This document shows, piece after piece, positions 44,398 through 59,300 of a stretch of 64,000 nucleotides of DNA. The stretch is from the NCBI GenBank assembly GCA_030435675.1, contig CM059623.1, forward strand, positions 16,573,252 to 16,637,251, given 5' to 3'. This DNA is from Steinernema hermaphroditum. Lineage: Eukaryota > Nematoda > Chromadorea > Rhabditida > Steinernematidae. How positions within the stretch are numbered: the stretch's first letter is position 1; every line of letters starts with the position of its first letter. Position numbers and translations under genes: made by a program. The notes below the pieces were generated by a model, which saw only the letters and a list, made by a program, of their open reading frames with translations, was not told where the DNA came from and did no database searches.

Positions 44398-47300
44398 TGA
44401 ACAAGGGCCCTAGCTGTCTCGAATTGAAAGTTTTGCAGGAAACTAAGATAGTCCACAGGAAATCCAACGAGAGTAGGCGCGTTCGATCAGGCTCGTGCAG
44501 TTCTACAAGATCCAATCATAAAAATGCTATGGTACTTTGGAGCAGGAGGGTCAGATGCAGAGCTCTTGGTGTGAGCAAGGGCCCTGCTGTCTCGAATTGA
44601 AAGTTTTGCAGGAAACTAAGATAGTCCACAGTAAATCCAACGAGAGTAGGCGCGTTCGATCAGGCTCGTGCAGTTCTACAAGATCCAATCATAAAAATGC
44701 TATGGTACTTTGGAGCAGGAGGGTCAGATGCAGAGCTCTTGGTGTGAGCAAGGGCCCTGCTGTCTCGAATTGAAAGTTTTGCAGGAAACTAAGATAGTCC
44801 ACAGGAAATCCAACGAGAGTAGGCGCGTTCGATCAGGCTCGTGCAGTTCTACAAGATCCAATCATAAAAATGCTATGGTACTTTGGAGCAGGAGGGTCAG
44901 ATGCAGAGCTCTTGGTGTGAGCAAGGGCCCTGCTGTCTCGAATTGAAAGTTTTGCAGGAAACTAAGATAGTCCACAGGAAATCCAACGAGAGTAGGCGCG
45001 TTCGATCAGGCTCGTGCAGTTCTACAAGATCCAATCATAAAAATGCTATGGTACTTTGGAGCAGGAGGGTCAGATGCAGAACTCTTTGCATGAACAAGGC
45101 CCTATCTGTCTCGAATTGAAAGTTTTGCAGGAAACTAAGATAGTCCACAGTAAATCCAACGAGAGTAGGCGCGTTCGATCAGGCTCGTGCAGTTCTACAA
45201 GATCCAATCATAAAAATGCTATGGTACTTTGGAGCAGGAGGGTCAGATGCAGAGCTCTTTGTGTGAGCAAGGGCCCTAGCTGTCTCGAATTGAAAGTTTT
45301 GCAGGAAACTAAGATAGTCCACAGTAATCCCAACGGGAATAGGCGCGTTCGATCAGGCTCGTGCAGTTCTACAAGATGGAATCATAAAAATGATATGGTA
45401 CTTTGGAGCAGGAGGGTCAGATGCAGAGCTCTTTGTATGAACAAGGCCCAAGCTGTCTCGAATTGAAAGTTTTGCAGGAAACTAAGATAGTCCACAGTAA
45501 ATCCAACGAGAGTAGGCGCGTTCGATCAGGCTCGTGCAGTTCTACAAGATCCAATCATAAAAATGCTATGGTACTTTGGAGCAGGAGGGTCAGATGCAGA
45601 GCTCTTTGGTATGAACAAGGGCCCTATCTGTCTCGAATTGAAAGTTTTGCAGGAAACTAAGATAGTCCACAGAAATTCCAACGAGAGTAGGCGCGTTCGA
45701 TCAGGCTCGTGCAGTTCTACAAGATCCAATCATAAAAATGCTATGGTACTTTGGAGCAGGAGGGTCAGATGCAGAGCTCTTGGTGTGAGCAAGGGCCCTG
45801 CTGTCTCGAATTGAAAGTTTTGCAGGAAACTAAGATAGTCCACAGAAAATCCAACGAGAGTAGGCGCGTTCGATCAGGCTCGTGCAGTTCTACAAGATCC
45901 AATCATAAAAATGCTATGGTACTTTGGAGCAGGAGGGTCAGATGCAGAGCTCTTTGTATGAACAAGGGCCCTATCTGTCTCGAATTGAAAGTTTTGCAGG
46001 AAACTAAGATAGTCCACAGAAATCCAACGAGAGTAGGCGCGTTCGATCAGGCTCGTGCAGTTCTACAAGATCCAATCATAAAAATGCTATGGTACTTTGG
46101 AGCAGGAGGGTCAGATGCAGAACTCTTTGTATGAACAAGGGCCCTATCTGTCTCGAATTGAAAGTTTTGCAGGAAACTAAGATAGTCCACAGTAATTCCA
46201 ACGAGAATAGGCGCGTTCGATCAGGCTCGTGCAGTTCTACAAGATCCAATCATAAAAATGCTATGGTACTTTGGAGCAGGAGGGTCAGATGCAGAGCTCT
46301 TGGTGTGAGCAAGGGCCCTGCTGTCTCGAATTGAAAGTTTTGCAGGAAACTAAGATAGTCCACAGAAAATCCAACGAGAGTAGGCGCGTTCGATCAGGCT
46401 CGTGCAGTTCTACAAGATCCAATCATAAAAATGCTATGGTACTTTGGAGCAGGAGGGTCAGATGCAGAACTCTTTGCATGAACAAGGGCCCTATCTGTCT
46501 CGAATTGAAAGTTTTGCAGGAAACTAAGATAGTCCACAGTAATCCCAACGAGAGTAGGCGCGTTCGATCAGGCTCGTGCAGTTCTACAAGATCCAATCAT
46601 AAAAATGCTATGGTACTTTGGAGCAGGAGGGTCAGATGCAGAGCTCTTGGTGTGAGCAAGGGCCCTGCTGTCTCGAATTGAAAGTTTTGCAGGAAACTAA
46701 GATAGTCCACAGGAAATCCAACGAGAGTAGGCGCGTTCGATCAGGCTCGTGCAGTTCTACAAGATCCAATCATAAAAATGCTATGGTACTTTGGAGCAGG
46801 AGGGTCAGATGCAGAACTCTTTGCATGAACAAGGCCCTATCTGTCTCGAATTGAAAGTTTTGCAGGAAACTAAGATAGTCCACAGTAAATCCAACGAGAG
46901 TAGGCGCGTTCGATCAGGCTCGTGCAGTTCTACAAGATCCAATCATAAAAATGCTATGGTACTTTGGAGCAGGAGGGTCAGATGCAGAGCTCTTGGTGTG
47001 AGCAAGGGCCCTGCTGTCTCGAATTGAAAGTTTTGCAGGAAACTAAGATAGTCCACAGTAATCCCAACGAGAGTAGGCGCGTTCGATCAGGCTCGTGCAG
47101 TTCTACAAGATCCAATCATAAAAATGCTATGGTACTTTGGAGCAGGAGGGTCAGATGCAGAGCTCTTGGTGTGAGCAAGGGCCCTGCTGTCTCGAATTGA
47201 AAGTTTTGCAGGAAACTAAGATAGTCCACAGGAAATCCAACGAGAGTAGGCGCGTTCGATCAGGCTCGTGCAGTTCTACAAGATCCAATCATAAAAATGC

Positions 47301-50300
47301 TATGGTACTTTGGAGCAGGAGGGTCAGATGCAGAGCTCTTTGTATGAACAAGGGCCCTAGCTGTCTCGAATTGAAAGTTTTGCAGGAAACTAAGATAGTC
47401 CACAGTAATCCCAACGGGAATAGGCGCGTTCGATCAGGCTCGTGCAGTTCTACAAGATGGAATCATAAAAATGATATGGTACTTTGGAGCAGGAGGGTCA
47501 GATGCAGAGCTCTTGGTGTGAGCAAGGGCCCTGCTGTCTCGAATTGAAAGTTTTGCAGGAAACTAAGATAGTCCACAGTAATCCCAACGGGAATAGGCGC
47601 GTTCGATCAGGCTCTTGCAGTTCTACAAGATCCAATCATAAAAATGCTATGGTACTTTGGAGCAGGAGGGTCAGATGCAGAGCTCTTGGTGTGAGCAAGG
47701 GCCCTGCTGTCTCGAATTGAAAGTTTTGCAGGAAACTAAGATAGTCCACAGTAATCCCAACGGGAATAGGCGCGTTCGATCAGGCTCTTGCAGTTCTACA
47801 AGATGGAATCATAAAAATGATATGGTACTTTGGAGCAGGAGGGTCAGATGCAGAGCTCTTGGTGTGAGCAAGGGCCCTGCTGTCTCGAATTGAAAGTTTT
47901 GCAGGAAACTAAGATAGTCCACAGGAATTCCAACGAGAGTAGGCGCGTTCGATCAGGCTCGTGCAGTTCTACAAGATCCAATCATAAAAATGCTATGGTA
48001 CTTTGGAGCAGGAGGGTCAGATGCAGAGCTCTTGGTGTGAGCAAGGGCCCTGCTGTCTCGAATTGAAAGTTTTGCAGGAAACTAAGATAGTCCACAGGAA
48101 ATCCAACGAGAGTAGGCGCGTTCGATCAGGCTCGTGCAGTTCTACAAGATCCAATCATAAAAATGCTATGGTACTTTGGAGCAGGAGGGTCAGATGCAGA
48201 GCTCTTGGTGTGAGCAAGGGCCCTAGCTGTCTCGAATTGAAAGTTTTGCAGGAAACTAAGATAGTCCACAGTAATTCCAACGAGAGTAGGCGCGTTCGAT
48301 CAGGCTCGTGCAGTTCTACAAGATCCAATCATAAAAATGCTATGGTACTTTGGAGCAGGAGGGTCAGATGCAGAGCTCTTGGTGTGAGCAAGGGCCCTGC
48401 TGTCTCGAATTGAAAGTTTTGCAGGAAACTAAGATAGTCCACAGGAAATCCAACGAGAGTAGGCGCGTTCGATCAGGCTCGTGCAGTTCTACAAGATCCA
48501 ATCATAAAAATGCTATGGTACTTTGGAGCAGGAGGGTCAGATGCAGAACTCTTGGTGTGAGCAAGGGCCTAGCTGTCTCGAATTGAAAGTTTTGCAGGAA
48601 ACTAAGATAGTCCACAGGAAATCCAACGAGAGTAGGCGCGTTCGATCAGGCTCGTGCAGTTCTACAAGATCCAATCATAAAAATGCTATGGTACTTTGGA
48701 GCAGGAGGGTCAGATGCAGAACTCTTGGTGTGAGCAAGGCCCTAGCTGTCTCGAATTGAAAGTTTTGCAGGAAACTAAGATAGTCCACAGTAATTCCAAC
48801 GGGAGTAGGCGCGTTCGATCAGGCTCGTGCAGTTCTACAAGATCCAATCATAAAAATGCTATGGTACTTTGGAGCAGGAGGGTCAGATGCAGAGCTCTTG
48901 GTGTGAGCAAGGGCCCTGCTGTCTCGAATTGAAAGTTTTGCAGGAAACTAAGATAGTCCACAGTAATTCCAACGAGAGTAGGCGCGTTCGATCAGGCTCG
49001 TGCAGTTCTACAAGATCCAATCATAAAAATGCTATGGTACTTTGGAGCAGGAGGGTCAGATGCAGAGCTCTTGGTGTGAGCAAGGGCCCTGCTGTCTCGA
49101 ATTGAAAGTTTTGCAGGAAACTAAGATAGTCCACAGTAATTCCAACGAGAGTAGGCGCGTTCGATCAGGCTCGTGCAGTTCTACAAGATCCAATCATAAA
49201 AATGCTATGGTACTTTGGAGCAGGAGGGTCAGATGCAGAGCTCTTGGTGTGAGCAAGGGCCCTGCTGTCTCGAATTGAAAGTTTTGCAGGAAACTAAGAT
49301 AGTCCACAGTAATTCCAACGGGAGTAGGCGCGTTCGATCAGGCTCGTGCAGTTCTACAAGATCCAATCATAAAAATGCTATGGTACTTTGGAGCAGGAGG
49401 GTCAGATGCAGAGCTCTTGGTGTGAGCAAGGGCCCTGCTGTCTCGAATTGAAAGTTTTGCAGGAAACTAAGATAGTCCACAGTAATTCCAACGAGAATAG
49501 GCGCGTTCGATCAGGCTCGTGCAGTTCTACAAGATCCAATCATAAAAATGCTATGGTACTTTGGAGCAGGAGGGTCAGATGCAGAGCTCTTGGTGTGAGC
49601 AAGGGCCCTAGCTGTCTCGAATTGAAAGTTTTGCAGGAAACTAAGATAGTCCACAGGTAATCCCAACGAGAGTAGGCGCGTTCGATCAGGCTCGTGCAGT
49701 TCTACAAGATCCAATCATAAAAATGCTATGGTACTTTGGAGCAGGAGGGTCAGATGCAGAGCTCTTGGTGTGAGCAAGGGCCCTGCTGTCTCGAATTGAA
49801 AGTTTTGCAGGAAACTAAGATAGTCCACAGTAATTCCAACGAGAGTAGGCGCGTTCGATCAGGCTCGTGCAGTTCTACAAGATCCAATCATAAAAATGCT
49901 ATGGTACTTTGGAGCAGGAGGGTCAGATGCAGAGCTCTTGGTATGAACAAGGGCCCTAGCTGTCTCGAATTGAAAGTTTTGCAGGAAACTAAGATAGTCC
50001 ACAGTAATTCCAACGGGAATAGGCGCGTTCGATCAGGCTCGTGCAGTTCTACAAGATCCAATCATAAAAATGCTATGGTACTTTGGAGCAGGAGGGTCAG
50101 ATGCAGAGCTCTTGGTGTGAGCAAGGGCCCTGCTGTCTCGAATTGAAAGTTTTGCAGGAAACTAAGATAGTCCACAGGTAATCCCAACGGGAGTAGGCGC
50201 GTTCGATCAGGCTCGTGCAGTTCTACAAGATCCAATCATAAAAATGCTATGGTACTTTGGAGCAGGAGGGTCAGATGCAGAGCTCTTGGTGTGAGCAAGG

Positions 50301-53300
50301 GCCCTAGCTGTCTCGAATTGAAAGTTTTGCAGGAAACTAAGATAGTCCACAGTAATTCCAACGAGAGTAGGCGCGTTCGATCAGGCTCGTGCAGTTCTAC
50401 AAGATCCAATCATAAAAATGCTATGGTACTTTGGAGCAGGAGGGTCAGATGCAGAGCTCTTGGTGTGAGCAAGGGCCCTAGCTGTCTCGAATTGAAAGTT
50501 TTGCAGGAAACTAAGATAGTCCACAGTAATCCCAACGAGAGTAGGCGCGTTCGATCAGGCTCGTGCAGTTCTACAAGATCCAATCATAAAAATGCTATGG
50601 TACTTTGGAGCAGGAGGGTCAGATGCAGAGCTCTTGGTGTGAGCAAGGGCCCTGCTGTCTCGAATTGAAAGTTTTGCAGGAAACTAAGATAGTCCACAGG
50701 AAATCCCAACGAGAGTAGGCGCGTTCGATCAGGCTCGTGCAGTTCTACAAGATCCAATCATAAAAATGCTATGGTACTTTGGAGCAGGAGGGTCAGATGC
50801 AGAGCTCTTGGTGTGAGCAAGGGCCCTGCTGTCTCGAATTGAAAGTTTTGCAGGAAACTAAGATAGTCCACAGGAAATCCAACGAGAGTAGGCGCGTTCG
50901 ATCAGGCTCGTGCAGTTCTACAAGATCCAATCATAAAAATGCTATGGTACTTTGGAGCAGGAGGGTCAGATGCAGAGCTCTTGGTGTGAGCAAGGGCCCT
51001 AGCTGTCTCGAATTGAAAGTTTTGCAGGAAACTAAGATAGTCCACAGGTAATCCCAACGAGAGTAGGCGCGTTCGATCAGGCTCGTGCAGTTCTACAAGA
51101 TCCAATCATAAAAATGCTATGGTACTTTGGAGCAGGAGGGTCAGATGCAGAGCTCTTGGTGTGAGCAAGGGCCCTAGCTGTCTCGAATTGAAAGTTTTGC
51201 AGGAAACTAAGATAGTCCACAGTAATTCCAACGGGAATAGGCGCGTTCGATCAGGCTCGTGCAGTTCTACAAGATCCAATCATAAAAATGCTATGGTACT
51301 TTGGAGCAGGAGGGTCAGATGCAGAGCTCTTGGTGTGAGCAAGGGCCCTGCTGTCTCGAATTGAAAGTTTTGCAGGAAACTAAGATAGTCCACAGGAAAT
51401 CCAACGAGAGTAGGCGCGTTCGATCAGGCTCGTGCAGTTCTACAAGATCCAATCATAAAAATGCTATGGTACTTTGGAGCAGGAGGGTCAGATGCAGAGC
51501 TCTTGGTGTGAGCAAGGGCCCTAGCTGTCTCGAATTGAAAGTTTTGCAGGAAACTAAGATAGTCCACAGGAAATCCAACGAGAGTAGGCGCGTTCGATCA
51601 GGCTCGTGCAGTTCTACAAGATCCAATCATAAAAATGCTATGGTACTTTGGAGCAGGAGGGTCAGATGCAGAGCTCTTGGTGTGAACAAGGGCCCTAGCT
51701 GTCTCGAATTGAAAGTTTTGCAGGAAACTAAGATAGTCCACAGGAAATCCAACGAGAGTAGGCGCGTTCGATCAGGCTCGTGCAGTTCTACAAGATCCAA
51801 TCATAAAAATGCTATGGTACTTTGGAGCAGGAGGGTCAGATGCAGAGCTCTTGGTGTGAGCAAGGGCCCTGCTGTCTCGAATTGAAAGTTTTGCAGGAAA
51901 CTAAGATAGTCCACAGTAATCCCAACGGGAATAGGCGCGTTCGATCAGGCTCGTGCAGTTCTACAAGATGGAATCATAAAAATGATATGGTACTTTGGAG
52001 CAGGAGGGTCAGATGCAGAGCTCTTGGTGTGAGCAAGGGCCCTGCTGTCTCGAATTGAAAGTTTTGCAGGAAACTAAGATAGTCCACAGGAAATCCAACG
52101 AGAGTAGGCGCGTTCGATCAGGCTCGTGCAGTTCTACAAGATCCAATCATAAAAATGCTATGGTACTTTGGAGCAGGAGGGTCAGATGCAGAGCTCTTGG
52201 TGTGAGCAAGGGCCCTGCTGTCTCGAATTGAAAGTTTTGCAGGAAACTAAGATAGTCCACAGGAAATCCAACGAGAGTAGGCGCGTTCGATCAGGCTCGT
52301 GCAGTTCTACAAGATCCAATCATAAAAATGCTATGGTACTTTGGAGCAGGAGGGTCAGATGCAGAACTCTTGGTGTGAGCAAGGGCCCTAGCTGTCTCGA
52401 ATTGAAAGTTTTGCAGGAAACTAAGATAGTCCACAGGAAATCCAACGAGAGTAGGCGCGTTCGATCAGGCTCGTGCAGTTCTACAAGATCCAATCATAAA
52501 AATGCTATGGTACTTTGGAGCAGGAGGGTCAGATGCAGAGCTCTTGGTGTGAGCAAGGGCCCTGCTGTCTCGAATTGAAAGTTTTGCAGGAAACTAAGAT
52601 AGTCCACAGTAATCCCAACGGGAATAGGCGCGTTCGATCAGGCTCGTGCAGTTCTACAAGATCCAATCATAAAAATGCTATGGTACTTTGGAGCAGGAGG
52701 GTCAGATGCAGAGCTCTTGGTGTGAGCAAGGGCCCTGCTGTCTCGAATTGAAAGTTTTGCAGGAAACTAAGATAGTCCACAGGAAATCCAACGAGAGTAG
52801 GCGCGTTCGATCAGGCTCGTGCAGTTCTACAAGATCCAATCATAAAAATGCTATGGTACTTTGGAGCAGGAGGGTCAGATGCAGAGCTCTTTGTATGAAC
52901 AAGGGCCCTAGCTGTCTCGAATTGAAAGTTTTGCAGGAAACTAAGATAGTCCACAGTAAATCCAACGAGAGTAGGCGCGTTCGATCAGGCTCGTGCAGTT
53001 CTACAAGATCCAATCATAAAAATGCTATGGTACTTTGGAGCAGGAGGGTCAGATGCAGAGCTCTTTGTGTGAGCAAGGGCCCTAGCTGTCTCGAATTGAA
53101 AGTTTTGCAGGAAACTAAGATAGTCCACAGGAAATCCAACGAGAGTAGGCGCGTTCGATCAGGCTCGTGCAGTTCTACAAGATCCAATCATAAAAATGCT
53201 ATGGTACTTTGGAGCAGGAGGGTCAGATGCAGAGCTCTTGGTATGAACAAGGGCCCTAGCTGTCTCGAATTGAAAGTTTTGCAGGAAACTAAGATAGTCC

Positions 53301-56300
53301 ACAGGAAATCCAACGAGAGTAGGCGCGTTCGATCAGGCTCGTGCAGTTCTACAAGATCCAATCATAAAAATGCTATGGTACTTTGGAGCAGGAGGGTCAG
53401 ATGCAGAACTCTTTGTATGAACAAGGGCCCTATCTGTCTCGAATTGAAAGTTTTGCAGGAAACTAAGATAGTCCACAGTAAATCCAACGAGAGTAGGCGC
53501 GTTCGATCAGGCTCGTGCAGTTCTACAAGATCCAATCATAAAAATGCTATGGTACTTTGGAGCAGGAGGGTCAGATGCAGAGCTCTTGGTGTGAGCAAGG
53601 GCCCTGCTGTCTCGAATTGAAAGTTTTGCAGGAAACTAAGATAGTCCACAGGAAATCCAACGAGAGTAGGCGCGTTCGATCAGGCTCGTGCAGTTCTACA
53701 AGATCCAATCATAAAAATGCTATGGTACTTTGGAGCAGGAGGGTCAGATGCAGAGCTCTTGGTGTGAACAAGGGCCCTAGCTGTCTCGAATTGAAAGTTT
53801 TGCAGGAAACTAAGATAGTCCACAGTAATCCCAACGGGAATAAGCGCGTTCGATCAGGCTCGTGCAGTTCTACAAGATCCAATCATAAAAATGCTATGGT
53901 ACTTTGGAGCAGGAGGGTCAGATGCAGAGCTCTTGGTGTGAGCAAGGGCCCTGCTGTCTCGAATTGAAAGTTTTGCAGGAAACTAAGATAGTCCACAGTA
54001 AATCCAACGAGAGTAGGCGCGTTCGATCAGGCTCGTGCAGTTCTACAAGATCCAATCATAAAAATGCTATGGTACTTTGGAGCAGGAGGGTCAGATGCAG
54101 AACTCTTTGTATGAACAAGGGCCCTATCTGTCTCGAATTGAAAGTTTTGCAGGAAACTAAGATAGTCCACAGTAATCCCAACGAGAATAGGCGCGTTCGA
54201 TCAGGCTCGTGCAGTTCTACAAGATCCAATCATAAAAATGCTATGGTACTTTGGAGCAGGAGGGTCAGATGCAGAGCTCTTGGTGTGAGCAAGGGCCCTG
54301 CTGTCTCGAATTGAAAGTTTTGCAGGAAACTAAGATAGTCCACAGGAAATCCAACGAGAGTAGGCGCGTTCGATCAGGCTCGTGCAGTTCTACAAGATCC
54401 AATCATAAAAATGCTATGGTACTTTGGAGCAGGAGGGTCAGATGCAGAGCTCTTTGTATGAACAAGGGCCCTAGCTGTCTCGAATTGAAAGTTTTGCAGG
54501 AAACTAAGATAGTCCACAGTAATCCCAACGGGAATAGGCGCGTTCGATCAGGCTCGTGCAGTTCTACAAGATCCAATCATAAAAATGCTATGGTACTTTG
54601 GAGCAGGAGGGTCAGATGCAGAGCTCTTGGTGTGAGCAAGGGCCCTGCTGTCTCGAATTGAAAGTTTTGCAGGAAACTAAGATAGTCCACAGTAAATCCA
54701 ACGAGAGTAGGCGCGTTCGATCAGGCTCGTGCAGTTCTACAAGATCCAATCATAAAAATGCTATGGTACTTTGGAGCAGGAGGGTCAGATGCAGAGCTCT
54801 TGGTATGAACAAGGGCCCTATCTGTCTCGAATTGAAAGTTTTGCAGGAAACTAAGATAGTCCACAGTAAATCCAACGAGAGTAGGCGCGTTCGATCAGGC
54901 TCGTGCAGTTCTACAAGATCCAATCATAAAAATGCTATGGTACTTTGGAGCAGGAGGGTCAGATGCAGAGCTCTTGGTGAGAGCAAGGGCCCTGCTGTCT
55001 CGAATTGAAAGTTTTGCAGGAAACTAAGATAGTCCACAGTAAATCCAACGAGAGTAGGCGCGTTCGATCAGGCTCGTGCAGTTCTACAAGATCCAATCAT
55101 AAAAATGCTATGGTACTTTGGAGCAGGAGGGTCAGATGCAGAGCTCTTTGGTATGAACAAGGGCCCTATCTGTCTCGAATTGAAAGTTTTGCAGGAAACT
55201 AAGATAGTCCACAGTAAATCCAACGAGAGTAGGCGCGTTCGATCAGGCTCGTGCAGTTCTACAAGATCCAATCATAAAAATGCTATGGTACTTTGGAGCA
55301 GGAGGGTCAGATGCAGAGCTCTTGGTGTGAGCAAGGGCCCTGCTGTCTCGAATTGAAAGTTTTGCAGGAAACTAAGATAGTCCACAGGAAATCCAACGAG
55401 AGTAGGCGCGTTCGATCAGGCTCGTGCAGTTCTACAAGATCCAATCATAAAAATGCTATGGTACTTTGGAGCAGGAGGGTCAGATGCAGAGCTCTTTGTA
55501 TGAACAAGGGCCCTATCTGTCTCGAATTGAAAGTTTTGCAGGAAACTAAGATAGTCCACAGGAAATCCAACGGGAGTAGGCGCGTTCGATCAGGCTCGTG
55601 CAGTTCTACAAGATCCAATCATAAAAATGCTATGGTACTTTGGAGCAGGAGGGTCAGATGCAGAGCTCTTGGTGTGAGCAAGGGCCCTAGCTGTCTCGAA
55701 TTGAAAGTTTTGCAGGAAACTAAGATAGTCCACAGGAAATCCAACGAGAGTAGGCGCGTTCGATCAGGCTCGTGCAGTTCTACAAGATCCAATCATAAAA
55801 ATGCTATGGTACTTTGGAGCAGGAGGGTCAGATGCAGAGCTCTTTGTATGAACAAGGGCCCTAGCTGTCTCGAATTGAAAGTTTTGCAGGAAACTAAGAT
55901 AGTCCACAGGAAATCCAACGAGAGTAGGCGCGTTCGATCAGGCTCGTGCAGTTCTACAAGATCCAATCATAAAAATGCTATGGTACTTTGGAGCAGGAGG
56001 GTCAGATGCAGAGCTCTTTGGTATGAACAAGGCCCTATCTGCGTCTCGAATTGAAAGTTTTGCAGGAAACTAAGATAGTCCACAGTAAATCCAACGAGAG
56101 TAGGCGCGTTCGATCAGGCTCGTGCAGTTCTACAAGATCCAATCATAAAAATGCTATGGTACTTTGGAGCAGGAGGGTCAGATGCAGAACTCTTTGTATG
56201 AACAAGGGCCCTATCTGTCTCGAATTGAAAGTTTTGCAGGAAACTAAGATAGTCCACAGTAAATCCAACGAGAGTAGGCGCGTTCGATCAGGCTCGTGCA

Positions 56301-59300
56301 GTTCTACAAGATCCAATCATAAAAATGCTATGGTACTTTGGAGCAGGAGGGTCAGATGCAGAGCTCTTGGTGTGAGCAAGGGCCCTAGCTGTCTCGAATT
56401 GAAAGTTTTGCAGGAAACTAAGATAGTCCACAGTAAATCCAACGAGAGTAGGCGCGTTCGATCAGGCTCGTGCAGTTCTACAAGATCCAATCATAAAAAT
56501 GCTATGGTACTTTGGAGCAGGAGGGTCAGATGCAGAGCTCTTGGTGTGAGCAAGGGCCCTGCTGTCTCGAATTGAAAGTTTTGCAGGAAACTAAGATAGT
56601 CCACAGGAAATCCAACGAGAGTAGGCGCGTTCGATCAGGCTCGTGCAGTTCTACAAGATCCAATCATAAAAATGCTATGGTACTTTGGAGCAGGAGGGTC
56701 AGATGCAGAGCTCTTGGTGTGAGCAAGGGCCCTGCTGTCTCGAATTGAAAGTTTTGCAGGAAACTAAGATAGTCCACAGGAAATCCAACGAGAGTAGGCG
56801 CGTTCGATCAGGCTCGTGCAGTTCTACAAGATCCAATCATAAAAATGCTATGGTACTTTGGAGCAGGAGGGTCAGATGCAGAGCTCTTGGTGTGAACAAG
56901 GGCCCTAGCTGTCTCGAATTGAAAGTTTTGCAGGAAACTAAGATAGTCCACAGGAAATCCAACGGGAGTAGGCGCGTTCGATCAGGCTCGTGCAGTTCTA
57001 CAAGATCCAATCATAAAAATGCTATGGTACTTTGGAGCAGGAGGGTCAGATGCAGAGCTCTTGGTATGAGCAAGGGCCCTGCTGTCTCGAATTGAAAGTT
57101 TTGCAGGAAACTAAGATAGTCCACAGGAAATCCAACGAGAGTAGGCGCGTTCGATCAGGCTCGTGCAGTTCTACAAGATCCAATCATAAAAATGCTATGG
57201 TACTTTGGAGCAGGAGGGTCAGATGCAGAGCTCTTGGTGTGAGCAAGGGCCCTAGCTGTCTCGAATTGAAAGTTTTGCAGGAAACTAAGATAGTCCACAG
57301 TAAATCCAACGAGAGTAGGCGCGTTCGATCAGGCTCGTGCAGTTCTACAAGATCCAATCATAAAAATGCTATGGTACTTTGGAGCAGGAGGGTCAGATGC
57401 AGAACTCTTTGTATGAACAAGGGCCCTATCTGTCTCGAATTGAAAGTTTTGCAGGAAACTAAGATAGTCCACAGTAAATCCAACGAGAGTAGGCGCGTTC
57501 GATCAGGCTCGTGCAGTTCTACAAGATCCAATCATAAAAATGCTATGGTACTTTGGAGCAGGAGGGTCAGATGCAGAGCTCTTGGTGATGAACAAGGGCC
57601 CTAGCTGTCTCGAATTGAAAGTTTTGCAGGAAACTAAGATAGTCCACAGAAATCCAACGAGAGTAGGCGCGTTCGATCAGGCTCGTGCAGTTCTACAAGA
57701 TCCAATCATAAAAATGCTATGGTACTTTGGAGCAGGAGGGTCAGATGCAGAGCTCTTTGTATGAACAAGGGCCCTAGCTGTCTCGAATTGAAAGTTTTGC
57801 AGGAAACTAAGATAGTCCACAGTAAATCCAACGAGAGTAGGCGCGTTCGATCAGGCTCGTGCAGTTCTACAAGATCCAATCATAAAAATGCTATGGTACT
57901 TTGGAGCAGGAGGGTCAGATGCAGAGCTCTTTGTATGAGCAAGGGCCCTAGCTGTCTCGAATTGAAAGTTTTGCAGGAAACTAAGATAGTCCACAGTAAA
58001 TCCAACGAGAGTAGGCGCGTTCGATCAGGCTCGTGCAGTTCTACAAGATCCAATCATAAAAATGCTATGGTACTTTGGAGCAGGAGGGTCAGATGCAGAG
58101 CTCTTGGTGTGAACAAGGGCCCTAGCTGTCTCGAATTGAAAGTTTTGCAGGAAACTAAGATAGTCCACAGTAAATCCAACGAGAGTAGGCGCGTTCGATC
58201 AGGCTCGTGCAGTTCTACAAGATCCAATCATAAAAATGCTATGGTACTTTGGAGCAGGAGGGTCAGATGCAGAGCTCTTGGTGTGAACAAGGGCCCTAGC
58301 TGTCTCGAATTGAAAGTTTTGCAGGAAACTAAGATAGTCCACAGGTAAATCCCAACGAGAGTAGGCGCGTTCGATCAGGCTCGTGCAGTTCTACAAGATC
58401 CAATCATAAAAATGCTATGGTACTTTGGAGCAGGAGGGTCAGATGCAGAGCTCTTGGTGTGAGCAAGGGCCCTAGCTGTCTCGAATTGAAAGTTTTGCAG
58501 GAAACTAAGATAGTCCACAGGAAATCCAACGAGAGTAGGCGCGTTCGATCAGGCTCGTGCAGTTCTACAAGATCCAATCATAAAAATGCTATGGTACTTT
58601 GGAGCAGGAGGGTCAGATGCAGAGCTCTTTGGTATGAACAAGGGCCCTAGCTGTCTCGAATTGAAAGTTTTGCAGGAAACTAAGATAGTCCACAGGAAAT
58701 CCAACGAGAGTAGGCGCGTTCGATCAGGCTCGTGCAGTTCTACAAGATCCAATCATAAAAATGCTATGGTACTTTGGAGCAGGAGGGTCAGATGCAGAGC
58801 TCTTTGTATGAACAAGGGCCCTATCTGTCTCGAATTGAAAGTTTTGCAGGAAACTAAGATAGTCCACAGGAAATCCAACGAGAGTAGGCGCGTTCGATCA
58901 GGCTCGTGCAGTTCTACAAGATCCAATCATAAAAATGCTATGGTACTTTGGAGCAGGAGGGTCAGATGCAGAGCTCTTTGGTATGAACAAGGGCCCTAGC
59001 TGTCTCGAATTGAAAGTTTTGCAGGAAACTAAGATAGTCCACAGTAAATCCAACGAGAGTAGGCGCGTTCGATCAGGCTCGTGCAGTTCTACAAGATCCA
59101 ATCATAAAAATGCTATGGTACTTTGGAGCAGGAGGGTCAGATGCAGAGCTCTTTGTATGAACAAGGGCCCTATCTGTCTCGAATTGAAAGTTTTGCAGGA
59201 AACTAAGATAGTCCACAGTAAATCCCAACGAGAGTAGGCGCGTTCGATCAGGCTCGTGCAGTTCTACAAGATCCAATCATAAAAATGCTATGGTACTTTG

